Below, piece by piece: positions 8,492-16,604 of a stretch of 64,000 nt of DNA. Source of the DNA: JAFAMS01 sp049520515. Its GTDB lineage: Bacteria > Vulcanimicrobiota > Vulcanimicrobiia > Vulcanimicrobiales > Vulcanimicrobiaceae. Positions within the stretch are counted from its first letter, which is position 1. Every line of letters begins with the position of its first letter. A program made the translations under genes and the position numbers. The stretch lies in contig JBEKPS010000003.1 of assembly GCA_049520515.1 (NCBI GenBank), positions 186,001 to 250,000 of the forward strand, read 5' to 3'. Under the pieces are notes generated by a model. The model was not told the DNA's origin. It saw nothing but the letters and a program-made list of their open reading frames with translations, and ran no database searches.

Positions 8492-9342
8492 TATGCGGTC
8501 TCGGCGCGCTCGACGGGGCGAGCCGGCTGCAGTGAGAGCGCTATCGCGCGGGCGAGTAAACCAATCTTCACAGGACGTGTAACCGTCGGACGCTCGAATT
8601 CGGTGCGGTAGCCGATCCGGGCGATGGCGTCGCAGATCGCGAGGCCGCCCAGGCGGTAGAGGGCGAGTTGGAAACGGAGCCCCGCCGGGGCCATCCGTTC
8701 GAGGGCACGCCCGGATCCGAGCAACTCGCGTGCGCGGCCGACCATGATGCGCGTCGCCTCGGCCACGCCGCCGGCGCGAATGTCGGATTGAACCAAATAC
8801 GTGCGGCCAAGCGCGGCATCGCGTGCCACGTCTTGTGCGAAATTCGCCAGCTGCAAGCCGACGCAGACGTCGTCGGAAAGCGGTACAGTCTCGGCATTGT
8901 AGATGCCGAAGACGGCAAGCACCATCCGGCCGACGGGCGCCGCCGAGTTACGGCAATATCCGAGGACGTCGGTCCAGGTCTCGTACGACGAAATCTCTTG
9001 GTCTTGGATGTTCGCGGCGATCAAATCGACGAACGGTTCGATCGGCATCTGACGCGCGGCGATCGTTGATGAAAGCGCGATGAGCACGGGATGGATAGGC
9101 GGCTCGCCGGCAAACAGCGCGGTGAGTTCGTTGCGCCAGAGCTCCAAACGCGAGCGCGCCGATTCGCGCGAGCCGCTTTCGTCACCGAGATCATCGGTGG
9201 TGCGGCAATACGCGTAAATTCGCGCTAGATCCAGGCGTATCGGGGCCGGAAGAAGCTTTGAGGCGACGCTAAAATTTTCGTAGTGCTGATCTGCCAGCGA
9301 CAGACAATACGCATCTGCCGACAGCAAGTCTCGTCTATTCAT
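8491..9342 (-). CDS. hpnC: Hydroxysqualene synthase HpnC
   Basis: A 283-residue squalene/phytoene synthase paralogue. The N-terminal ENFSVASKLLPAPIR and the first Asp motif TTDDLGDES fit HpnC; the second motif is FAQDVARDAALGRTYL. HpnC converts presqualene diphosphate to hydroxysqualene. I prefer ATG 9342, preceded by GGGG, though a GTG nine bases further upstream (9351) would add three residues. It is the first gene of the minus-strand hopanoid operon; the 125-base gap to the divergent gene at 9468 should carry both promoters. Confidence 0.9.
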   Translation of the reverse strand: MNRRDLLSADAYCLSLADQHYENFSVASKLLPAPIRLDLARIYAYCRTTDDLGDESGSRESARSRLELWRNELTALFAGEPPIHPVLIALSSTIAARQMPIEPFVDLIAANIQDQEISSYETWTDVLGYCRNSAAPVGRMVLAVFGIYNAETVPLSDDVCVGLQLANFAQDVARDAALGRTYLVQSDIRAGGVAEATRIMVGRARELLGSGRALERMAPAGLRFQLALYRLGGLAICDAIARIGYRTEFERPTVTRPVKIGLLARAIALSLQPARPVERAETA

Positions 9343-9467
9343 CTGCCCCACGGATGGTGGACATTCAACTTGTCCATGGCAAGCCCTAGCAGGTCATATC
9401 CACCCTAGCGCGGGTATTCCACCAACCTGCTGCGACAACTACTTCATGCCAAGGTTGACGGAGGATA

Positions 9468-10304
9468 ATGCAGGGTTTTCTAATCGGGTCCGAGGCGCAT
9501 AAGCAGTTATTTTGTCGCACATTCATGGAGAGTCACGAGGCATACGAGCCTGTGAATTTACCGTGGCCGACGCTAGACGAACAATCGCTTAGAAAGCTCC
9601 GCGCCCTTCCGATTTGGCCGACGGCGCTGCAAGCTGAGACGAACGCCGGTGCGATGGTGAGCGGGTTCGCTGCGACGATTTCCGACCCCACGATTCGCCA
9701 AGCGATCGAGCTGCAAGGTTTTGAAGAGACACGGCACGGCCATCTGATTGCGACGATGGTCGAACGCTACGGACTCGGTGCGAAGGCTCAGCCGCCGCAG
9801 CTCGAGCCGACCGAAAGCGCCTTCATTCATTTTGGCTACTGCGAATGTCTCGACTCGTTTTTGGGATTCGGTGGATACCGCTTGGCGCGAGAAATCGAGT
9901 TCATGCCGCAGTCGCTGATCTCGCTCTTCAGCCGTGTCCTCTGGGAAGAAGCGCGTCATATCGTGTTCTTCGTCAATTGGATCGCGTACGAGCGCGTGCA
10001 GCGCGGTTACGGCGGTGCATTCATGCAAGCCGTCGCGACCGCAATCGGATATATTCGGGCAGTCATCGACCGTATCGTGAGCGGCCGCGACGTGGCCAAT
10101 AACGCGACGGAACCCGTCGAGCTTCCGAGTGTCGGACTCGTTCAGCTTCTGACGGCCGGCGTGACCGAGAACGCGCGCCTCATGGCGCAATTCGATCCGC
10201 GCTTGTTGCGCCCGCGCGTCGTCCCCGGAATTGCGCAGATGATTATCAACGCCGCCAATACGGGCCAGAACCTTCGGGGAGTGTTCGAACCGCGCGCAAG
10301 CTGA
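9468..10304 (+). CDS. Ferritin-like di-iron carboxylate protein linked to the hopanoid locus
   Basis: A 278-residue helical protein that I do not recognise by name. It shows the four-helix di-iron pattern: E57 in ALQAETNAG, an ExxH pair E87-H90 in EETRH, a Glu-rich helix (E126 or E142/E144), and a second ExxH pair E161-H164 in EEARH. This is the ligand set of ferritin-like oxidases/oxygenases. A GGAGG ribosome site lies four bases before ATG 9468. It is divergent from hpnC and abuts hpnK with a likely CTGA overlap, so an oxidative role in hopanoid tailoring is a reasonable inference. Iron storage is less likely given its length and context. Confidence 0.7.
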   Translation: MQGFLIGSEAHKQLFCRTFMESHEAYEPVNLPWPTLDEQSLRKLRALPIWPTALQAETNAGAMVSGFAATISDPTIRQAIELQGFEETRHGHLIATMVERYGLGAKAQPPQLEPTESAFIHFGYCECLDSFLGFGGYRLAREIEFMPQSLISLFSRVLWEEARHIVFFVNWIAYERVQRGYGGAFMQAVATAIGYIRAVIDRIVSGRDVANNATEPVELPSVGLVQLLTAGVTENARLMAQFDPRLLRPRVVPGIAQMIINAANTGQNLRGVFEPRAS

Positions 10305-11113
10305 TCGTAACTGCGGACGATTTCGGCCTTTCGACCTCCGTCAACGATGCGGTCGAGCGCGCTCACCGCGAGGGGATTCTCACTGCGGCGAGCTTGATGG
10401 TCGCCGCTCCCGGCACGGGCGATGCGATCGCGCGCGCACGTGCGATGCCGTCGCTCGGGGTCGGACTGCACGTCGTTCTCGTGAACGGGCGCCCGAAGTT
10501 GCCGCCGTCGCAAGTCCCCGATCTGGTCGACCAGAGTGGCGATTTCCCGACCGACCTCGTCGCCGCCGGCGTGCGTTATTTCTTTCATCCCGGCGCGCGC
10601 CGCCAACTCGAGGCCGAGATTCGTGCGCAATTCGAAGCCTTCGCGCAAACGGGCCTACCGCTCGATCACGTCAACGCGCAGAACCACATGCACGTCCATC
10701 CGACCGTGCTCGCAACGATTCTGCGCGTGGGCGCGGATTTCGGAATGCGGGCCGTGCGCATTCCGCGCGAGCCGTTCTTGCCGTCGTGGCGCAGCGCGCA
10801 TCGCGATCTCGGTCTACGCCTCGGTAACTCGGTGCTGCTTGCGCCATGGTTGGCTCTGATGCAGCTGCAGATCGAACGTGCGGGAATGCTGCACAACGAT
10901 GCAGTGCTTGGATTGAGCGACACCGGAAAGATGACGTCCGAGCGCGTGCAGCGACTGCTCGAACAGCTCCCCGCGGGAGTCACCGAGCTGTACTTTCATC
11001 CCGATGCCGACAGCGACGAGTTGAAAGCGCTCTGCGATCCGGCGGTTATTCGAACCGTACGCTCCGGTCAGATTCTGTCGATGAATTTTGCGCAGTTGGG
11101 AAATGCCGCGTAG
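10301..11113 (+). CDS. hpnK: Hopanoid biosynthesis deacetylase-like HpnK (ChbG/YdjC family), apparent CTG start
   Basis: About 270 residues of the YdjC/ChbG carbohydrate deacetylase family; HpnK is proposed to deacetylate the N-acetylglucosaminyl hopanoid made by HpnI. The metal-binding N-terminal block LIVTADDFGLS begins at once, and DHVNAQNHMHVHP supplies the His ligands in the middle. No ATG, GTG or TTG lies in frame upstream of this block back to about 10202; the first in-frame TTG (10394) would delete the metal site. CTG 10301 overlaps the previous stop as CTGA, mimicking the coupling used elsewhere here, so I place the start there. The function call is firm, the start is not. Confidence 0.82.
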   Translation: MIVTADDFGLSTSVNDAVERAHREGILTAASLMVAAPGTGDAIARARAMPSLGVGLHVVLVNGRPKLPPSQVPDLVDQSGDFPTDLVAAGVRYFFHPGARRQLEAEIRAQFEAFAQTGLPLDHVNAQNHMHVHPTVLATILRVGADFGMRAVRIPREPFLPSWRSAHRDLGLRLGNSVLLAPWLALMQLQIERAGMLHNDAVLGLSDTGKMTSERVQRLLEQLPAGVTELYFHPDADSDELKALCDPAVIRTVRSGQILSMNFAQLGNAA

Positions 11114-12218
11114 TTTTTTCGGCCTTGGGCTCGCGATTGTGGCGCTCGGCGGTGTCGGCTATCTCGGCTTCGCGCTTGCGCGCGTGCGCGAGTTCAACCG
11201 GCGCGAACGCGTGCAGGCTCGCACGCTTCCTGCGGTATCGATTCTCAAGCCGCTCCACGGTGAAGAAGAAGGCCTGTTCGAAAATCTGTGCAGCTTTTGC
11301 GAGCAGAATTATCCGGTCTTCGAGGTGATTCTCGGCGTCCACGATGCGCGCGATCCGGCTCTCGAGACGGCGCAGCGGATCGTGGCGCGCCATCCCGATC
11401 GCGCGCGCCTCGTCATCGGTGACGGTACGGCTCATGCGGGCAATCCAAAGGTTGCAAATCTTTCGGGGATGATTGGTATCGCTCGGCACGCGGTCATCGT
11501 GATGGCGGATGCGGACATGCGGGTCGGCACGACCTACCTTCGCCGGCTTGTCGCGCCGTTCGAATCGGGCGACGTCGGCGCCGTGACGTGCCTCTATGCG
11601 GGGTCGCCGAGCTTGAATCTGCCATCGCAGTTGAGCGCGATGTTCATCAACGAACAGTTCGCGCCGTCGGTACTCGTCGCGACGGCGCTCGAGCCACTGC
11701 GCTATTGTTTCGGTGCCACGATCGCCGTGCGCCGGAGCGTTCTCGATGCCATCGGCGGCTTTAAGGCGTTGCGCGACCACGTCGCCGACGATCATCTGCT
11801 CGGCAAGCTCGTCACGGATCATGGCCTGCGTGTCATTCTCTCGAACTACGTCGTCGAGAACGTTATCGACGAAGCCGGTATCGAGAGCGTCTGGGCACGC
11901 GAGCTGCGCTGGTCGCGAACGATTCGCTCGGTCCGACCGCTCGGGCATGCACTTTCATTTCTGACCTTCGGCTTGCCGCTGGCCGCGCTGGCAACGCTCT
12001 TGACACGCGGCGGCTACGGCACGCCGGTTTTGCTCGCGCTGGCGGCGGGTCTGCGCCTCGCACTTCATCTGGAAGCAAAAGCAGGCTCGCCGGTGCTCAT
12101 TCCGCTGCGCGACGCAATGAGCGTCGCAGTCTGGGCCGCCTCGTTCGTCGCGCGCGACGTCGATTGGCGCGGACAACGCCTCGAGCTCGATTCGGTCGGC
12201 GAGATTCTCGAGAGTTAG
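11103..12218 (+). CDS. hpnI: Hopanoid glycosyltransferase HpnI
   Basis: A 371-residue family 2 glycosyltransferase related to ceramide glucosyltransferase. HpnI adds N-acetylglucosamine to the hopanoid side chain. An N-terminal membrane helix (FFGLGLAIVALGGVGYLGFA) is followed by VSILKPLHGEEEGLFENL, VMADADMRV (nucleotide-sugar DxD), VADDHLLGKLV (third Asp) and the processive-type RELRWSRT motif, then C-terminal membrane segments. ATG 11103 overlaps hpnK by 11 bases. The gene ends convergent with rpiA, overlapping by four bases. No hpnJ or hpnO is seen in the window. Confidence 0.88.
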   Translation: MPRSFFGLGLAIVALGGVGYLGFALARVREFNRRERVQARTLPAVSILKPLHGEEEGLFENLCSFCEQNYPVFEVILGVHDARDPALETAQRIVARHPDRARLVIGDGTAHAGNPKVANLSGMIGIARHAVIVMADADMRVGTTYLRRLVAPFESGDVGAVTCLYAGSPSLNLPSQLSAMFINEQFAPSVLVATALEPLRYCFGATIAVRRSVLDAIGGFKALRDHVADDHLLGKLVTDHGLRVILSNYVVENVIDEAGIESVWARELRWSRTIRSVRPLGHALSFLTFGLPLAALATLLTRGGYGTPVLLALAAGLRLALHLEAKAGSPVLIPLRDAMSVAVWAASFVARDVDWRGQRLELDSVGEILES

Positions 12219-12898
12219 CGGCGCTCGATTTCCCGCACGCCGCCGGCGCCGCCGACAAGCACATGCGAGGTAAGGCCGACAAAGATGCCGCTGGCAACGA
12301 CGCCGTTGATCGAGCGCAAGCCTTTGTCGAGATCGGCCGGATCGGCAATCGCGCCGAAGGCGCAGTCGAGAATATTGTTGCCGTTGTCGGTGATGAACGG
12401 TTTCCCATCGCGAACCCGCACGCTTACCTTAGGACACATCTGCGCGATCTCGCATTCGACGTAATGCAGCGTGTACGGAACGATCTCAACCGGCAGCGGA
12501 AATTTTCCAAGGCGCGGCACGAGCTTGCTCTGATCGACGACGACAACGAATTTTTCCGCGGCGAGCGCGACGGCTTTCTCGCGGAAGAGCGCGCCGCCGC
12601 CGCCCTTCGTCAGAGCGAAATCGGGAGCGACTTCATCCGCGCCGTCGATCGCGACCGCAATCGGTGGACCTTCGCACAAGCCGACGACCGGGATATTGCG
12701 CTCGCGGCACAGCTGCTCGGTTTGCACGGACGTCACGACCGCAGAGAGCGACCAGCCCGCTGCGACGAGCGCGCCGACCCGCTCGATGGCGTAGAAGGCC
12801 GTCGTTCCCGTCCCGAGGCCGATGCAGCGCATCTCCTCGCGGACGAACAGGTCGACTGCGGCGTACCCCGCCGCTCGCTTCTCTTCGGCTACGTCCAC
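12215..12898 (-). CDS. rpiA: Ribose-5-phosphate isomerase A
   Basis: A 227-residue protein matching RpiA, which interconverts ribose 5-phosphate and ribulose 5-phosphate in the pentose phosphate pathway. Diagnostic blocks are GLGTGTTAFYAIE (phosphate loop), VAIDGADEVAP (catalytic Asp/Glu region) and LTKGGGGALFREK, with a C-terminal GVVASGIFVGL. Its GTG start shares one base with the stop of the malonyl-CoA decarboxylase gene upstream (TAGTG), so the two are co-transcribed. Confidence 0.95.
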   Translation of the reverse strand: MDVAEEKRAAGYAAVDLFVREEMRCIGLGTGTTAFYAIERVGALVAAGWSLSAVVTSVQTEQLCRERNIPVVGLCEGPPIAVAIDGADEVAPDFALTKGGGGALFREKAVALAAEKFVVVVDQSKLVPRLGKFPLPVEIVPYTLHYVECEIAQMCPKVSVRVRDGKPFITDNGNNILDCAFGAIADPADLDKGLRSINGVVASGIFVGLTSHVLVGGAGGVREIERR

Positions 12899-14211
12899 TA
12901 GCGAGCCGATTTCAAAAGGTCCCTTACCGAAGGTCCGGTCGCGATTTTGCCTTCCGTCATATAGGCCTCGTGGTTGTCGTCGATCTGATCGAGGACGTAG
13001 AGGTAGTTGACCATCATCCCCGCGGACTCGCGCAGACCCTTCGGCGAGGTGTCGCCGAGCCAGTTGATACGCTCGAGCCGCGCCCCGTTGCTAAGATGGA
13101 AGTGGGCGACCGGATCGCGCGCAAAATTCCCAGCGCGTTTTTCGCGGGCGAGATAATGGCTGCACAGCCGCATCAGCGGAAGACGCAGCGCTTCGGCGAC
13201 CTCGGGATCGCGTTGCCAACCGCGCTGACCGAGCGCCGCGGCGATCCCATCCGGATCCTCCACCAAGCGTCCGCGCAGCCAGGTCATGAAGCCCGGAATT
13301 GGCGAGAGCGTCGCAAACGTGCGCAGCGAGCGGAATTGTTTTGAGAGTTGATCAGCGACGCGCTTGATCAACGCGTTGCCGAACGAGATGCCGCGCAAGC
13401 CCTTCTGGCAATTCGAGATCGAGTAAAAGATCGCGACCGATGGATCGCCTTCGAGCTGGTGCGCGTTGCGATCCAGAACTTCCGCGATGTCACCGCTGAG
13501 CTCATCGGTCAACGCGACCTCGACGAAGATCAATGGCTCGTCGGGCATAGCGGGATGCAAGAATGCGAAGCAGCGCCGGTCGCCTTGCAAACGATATTTA
13601 AGATCGAGCCAATTGCGGACCTCGTGCACGGCCTCGTAACGCGCTAAGCGCTCGAGAAACGCGGCCGGCGCGTCCCACGTGATCTCGCGCAGCTCGAGAA
13701 AACCGATGTCGAACCACGCCGTCAGAATCTCGCGGAAATCAGCATCGATGCGTTCGAAGACGGGATCGTGGTCCAGCATGCGCAGCAGATCAGCGCGCAT
13801 GTCGACCAGGAACTTTACGCCGCCCGGAATGCTGTTGAATTGCGTAAGCAGCCGCACCCACGGCGCTTGGAGTGCGGCGCGCAGCTCGCTGGCCTTGTGT
13901 GCGCGCTTTTCTTCTGCCGAGTCGCGCAACGCTGACAGCGCAGCTTCAACCAAGGCTTCGTCGATGTCGAACGTGCCCATCGATTTGAAGAACTGCTCGC
14001 GCCCCGCATCGTCCAGCTCGAGGTATTGCTTGCCAAGTGCGACTGCGCGAGCCCGCGCCGCGACCTCGCCCCCGCGCGCTTCCAAGCACGCGCGCATCTG
14101 ATCGAGCAGACGCTGCGACGTCTTGCGATTATCGGACTCGGCCCGCGACCGCAAAATGCTATCACGGGCTGAAGCAGCGGCCTCTCGCCAACCTACGATC
14201 GATCTAATCAT
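12898..14211 (-). CDS. Malonyl-CoA decarboxylase
   Basis: A 437-residue protein of the malonyl-CoA decarboxylase family, which converts malonyl-CoA to acetyl-CoA and CO2. The N-terminal half is helical; the C-terminal catalytic half contains CFAFLHPAMPDEPLIFVEVAL, then YSISNCQKGLRGISFGNALIK and TLSPIPGFMTWL, all characteristic of the family. I chose ATG 14211 preceded by GGTAGG; an extra 18 residues in frame upstream look non-coding. It is divergent from the metallo-hydrolase gene at 14316 and leads into rpiA. Confidence 0.92.
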   Translation of the reverse strand: MIRSIVGWREAAASARDSILRSRAESDNRKTSQRLLDQMRACLEARGGEVAARARAVALGKQYLELDDAGREQFFKSMGTFDIDEALVEAALSALRDSAEEKRAHKASELRAALQAPWVRLLTQFNSIPGGVKFLVDMRADLLRMLDHDPVFERIDADFREILTAWFDIGFLELREITWDAPAAFLERLARYEAVHEVRNWLDLKYRLQGDRRCFAFLHPAMPDEPLIFVEVALTDELSGDIAEVLDRNAHQLEGDPSVAIFYSISNCQKGLRGISFGNALIKRVADQLSKQFRSLRTFATLSPIPGFMTWLRGRLVEDPDGIAAALGQRGWQRDPEVAEALRLPLMRLCSHYLAREKRAGNFARDPVAHFHLSNGARLERINWLGDTSPKGLRESAGMMVNYLYVLDQIDDNHEAYMTEGKIATGPSVRDLLKSAR

Positions 14212-14278
14212 CCTACCCAAGCATACTACAGTTGGTCGAGGTGGGTTGCGGCTGTTGCTCGGCATGCCCCTGTGCCCC

Positions 14279-14302
14279 CGAGGCTCAAGTATTTGGGCCT
14301 CG
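14279..14302. promoter_or_regulatory. Inverted repeat just upstream of the metallo-beta-lactamase-fold gene
   Basis: CGAGGC at 14279-14284 pairs with GCCTCG at 14297-14302 across a 12-base AT-richer centre. It sits in the 104-base divergent gap, three bases before the GAGGGG ribosome site of the gene at 14316. It could be an operator or an mRNA hairpin affecting translation; no regulator gene is adjacent. Confidence 0.35.
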
Positions 14303-14315
14303 AAGAGGGGCGCAT

Positions 14316-15077
14316 ATGGCGTACGAGTTGACGATTCTGCAGCAAGGCTACCCTGGGAAGAGCGTTCATCACGGCGGGCTCGGGTGGAGTACGGTTGCGT
14401 TGTTGCGCGATGGGAAGCATAACGTGCTGTTTGATACGGGGCATTATATGCACCGGGATGTTTTGGGGAAGCGGCTCGGTGACGCGGGTCTGGATTTCGG
14501 GGACATCACGGCCGTGGCCATCACGCATTCGCACTGGGATCATTGCGTCAACTTTGCAATGTTTCCGAAGGCCGAGGTGTTTATCGGCGATGCGGAGTTG
14601 AAATGGGCCGCTGAGCAGCCCATCGGCAAGTACCCGATTGCGGAGTTTCATGTTGAGAAGCTGTTGACGTACTCGAATGTGTCGCGGATCGGCGACGGCG
14701 ATGTCATCGTACCGGGGATCGAAGCGATTGCGACGCCGGGACATACGCCCGGACACATGGCCTACGTGGCGCAAGGTGCGCGCGGCGAGTACATCTACAC
14801 GGGCGATGCAATCAAGAACGGTGCCGAGCTGTGCTCGCAGCGTGTCGACATGACGCTCGACCTCGCGCGCAGCGAGGATGCGATCCGGCGCGTGCGTGAG
14901 CGCGCGGCCTCAAATCCCGAGAACGTCATCGTCTTCGGTCACGACCGGTGCTGCAGCTTCGACGGGTCGCACGTCCACGAGCGTGAGCCATTGCGATGCG
15001 CCTTGACGGCGCGTCTCGGCGAAGACTTCGACGACCTGACGACCTTCGATTTAACCCGCTCGGGAGTAACAGCGTGA
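14316..15077 (+). CDS. Metallo-beta-lactamase-fold hydrolase (lactonase-like)
   Basis: A 253-residue metallo-beta-lactamase-fold hydrolase. The zinc motif HxHxDH is at H71, H73, D75, H76 (THSHWDHCVNF), with the further His in PGHTPGHMAYV, Asp in YTGDAIKNG and His in VFGHDRCC. This family includes N-acyl homoserine lactonases and other lactone or ester hydrolases; the substrate is unknown. ATG 14316 follows a GAGGGG site; longer in-frame sequence upstream carries an unlikely Cys-rich stretch. It is coupled by GTGA overlap to a TIM-barrel isomerase, so a ring-opening step in a sugar-acid or lactone catabolic pathway is plausible. Confidence 0.85.
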   Translation: MAYELTILQQGYPGKSVHHGGLGWSTVALLRDGKHNVLFDTGHYMHRDVLGKRLGDAGLDFGDITAVAITHSHWDHCVNFAMFPKAEVFIGDAELKWAAEQPIGKYPIAEFHVEKLLTYSNVSRIGDGDVIVPGIEAIATPGHTPGHMAYVAQGARGEYIYTGDAIKNGAELCSQRVDMTLDLARSEDAIRRVRERAASNPENVIVFGHDRCCSFDGSHVHEREPLRCALTARLGEDFDDLTTFDLTRSGVTA

Positions 15078-15904
15078 AACTCGCCTATACGATCGTCACA
15101 CCCGAGGTGACGCGCATGCCGATGGCATGGATCGGCGACCATGCGACGATCCTTCCGGCACTCGCGAAGATGGGCTACGACGGTGTCGAGCTGCAAACGC
15201 GCGATCCCGCGGCATTCGATACGGTGGCGTTCGAGAAGCAAGTCAAAGACGCGGGACTTGTGATCTGCGCGGTCTCGACCGGCGTGATCGGCGAGACCGA
15301 CAACATGTACTTCATGTCGCCGGAACCGGAGCTGCGTAAGCGCGCGATCGAACGTTATAAGACTGTCATCGATCTGGCAGCGCGTTACGGCGTCGATTCG
15401 AGTATCGGACGTTTTCGCGGACAAGCAAAATGGGCGCCGGATCGAAAGACCGGTGTCGGTTGGTTCCGCGCTGCACTCGAGGAGCTGCTACCGTACGCCG
15501 AACGTCAAGGCGTGAAGATCGTTCTCGAACCGCAGCACGTGTACAATCTCGATACGCTCAACACTCTGGCCGAGACCGTCGAATTCATCACGTCATTCAG
15601 CGCAAAGAATCTCACGTTCGAAGCCGACATTCATCACCAAGGTTTGGTGGAGAAAAGCATCCCGGCTGCGCTCGTGTTCGGCATGCTGAGCGGTTACATG
15701 ACGTTCGTGCAAGTCAGCGACGCGAACCGTCTTCCACCCGGACTGGGCATCTTCAATTGGGTCGATGTCTTCGAGACATTGCGTGCGGTTGGATACGACG
15801 GTTGGATCTCCGTTGAGTGCAAGCAATTCCCAGACGGAGAGCGTTGCGCACGTTATTCTCACGGCTTTTTGAGAAACGTTATGAACCTGCCGGCGCTTCC
15901 CTGA
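15074..15904 (+). CDS. Sugar phosphate isomerase/epimerase-like TIM-barrel protein
   Basis: A 276-residue xylose isomerase-like TIM-barrel protein. It has the barrel pattern MGYDGVELQTRD near residue 33, IVLEPQHVYN near 155 (metal Glu), TFEADIHHQG near 184 (Asp/His ligands), FVQVSDANR near 216 and GYDGWISVECK near 248 (final Glu). Family members are metal-dependent keto-aldo isomerases, epimerases or dehydratases. The GTG start overlaps the previous stop (GTGA). No closer assignment is possible from motifs. Confidence 0.82.
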   Translation: MKLAYTIVTPEVTRMPMAWIGDHATILPALAKMGYDGVELQTRDPAAFDTVAFEKQVKDAGLVICAVSTGVIGETDNMYFMSPEPELRKRAIERYKTVIDLAARYGVDSSIGRFRGQAKWAPDRKTGVGWFRAALEELLPYAERQGVKIVLEPQHVYNLDTLNTLAETVEFITSFSAKNLTFEADIHHQGLVEKSIPAALVFGMLSGYMTFVQVSDANRLPPGLGIFNWVDVFETLRAVGYDGWISVECKQFPDGERCARYSHGFLRNVMNLPALP

Positions 15905-15905
15905 G

Positions 15906-16568
15906 ATGAAGACGGTTGGCTTGGTTCACGCAGTTCTGCCGGCGCTCGCACCGATGAATGACGTCCTCGCACGTCGCCTACCGGGCGTTCGCATCATCAA
16001 TCTGCTCGACGAAGGGCTACTTTGCGAGGCTGAGCGGTTAGGCGGCCTCGTTCCCCAGACGCTCGATCGCATGGCCGACGTCATCGGACTGCTGCAAAAA
16101 GCCAATGTGGACGCGGTTTTGCTGACGTGCACCGCGTATTCGACGGCGGTTCCCGAGATGCGCCGGCGGTTCGGTTCGCTCCCGATCATGGCTGTCGATC
16201 AGACCATGGTCGACAAAGCGATTACGCTTGGAAGCCGTATCGGCGTGCTCGCCACCGTGCAAGCGGGACTGGATCAGCAAGTCGTCTTGCTCAACGAAGC
16301 AGCTGCTCGCACCGGAACAGCTATCGAGATCGTTCCAAGCTTTCATCCCGAGGCGATGGAAGCGTTGCGCCGCGGTGATCGAGATGCGCACGATCGCATA
16401 CTCTTGGATGCGTTGCCTTCGCTGCTCGAGCGCGTCGACGTCGCGCTTCTCGCGCAAGTCAGCATGTCGCCGCTCGTCGCGAAGCTGCCTGCGAATCTAT
16501 CGAAGCCCGTTCTCAGTAGTCCTGAGCTTGCCGCGGAGCGTCTCACCGAAATCTTAGCTCCCGCATAA
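15906..16568 (+). CDS. Asp/Glu racemase superfamily protein with one catalytic-type Cys
   Basis: A 220-residue protein of the Asp/Glu/hydantoin racemase superfamily. The first Cys is present (C75 in VLLTCTAYSTAVP) and the fold pattern continues through IMAVDQTMVDKAI and IGVLATVQAG. Where the second catalytic Cys is expected, near residue 180, the sequence reads ALLAQVSMSPLV with no Cys. That rules out a classic two-base racemase and leaves isomerase, decarboxylase or hydrolase roles. It begins two bases after the TIM-barrel gene stops and closes a three-gene operon with the metallo-hydrolase. Confidence 0.78.
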   Translation: MKTVGLVHAVLPALAPMNDVLARRLPGVRIINLLDEGLLCEAERLGGLVPQTLDRMADVIGLLQKANVDAVLLTCTAYSTAVPEMRRRFGSLPIMAVDQTMVDKAITLGSRIGVLATVQAGLDQQVVLLNEAAARTGTAIEIVPSFHPEAMEALRRGDRDAHDRILLDALPSLLERVDVALLAQVSMSPLVAKLPANLSKPVLSSPELAAERLTEILAPA

Positions 16569-16604
16569 CAGGCAGAATCGGCCCAAAGTCGAAGCAAACA
16601 TTCC

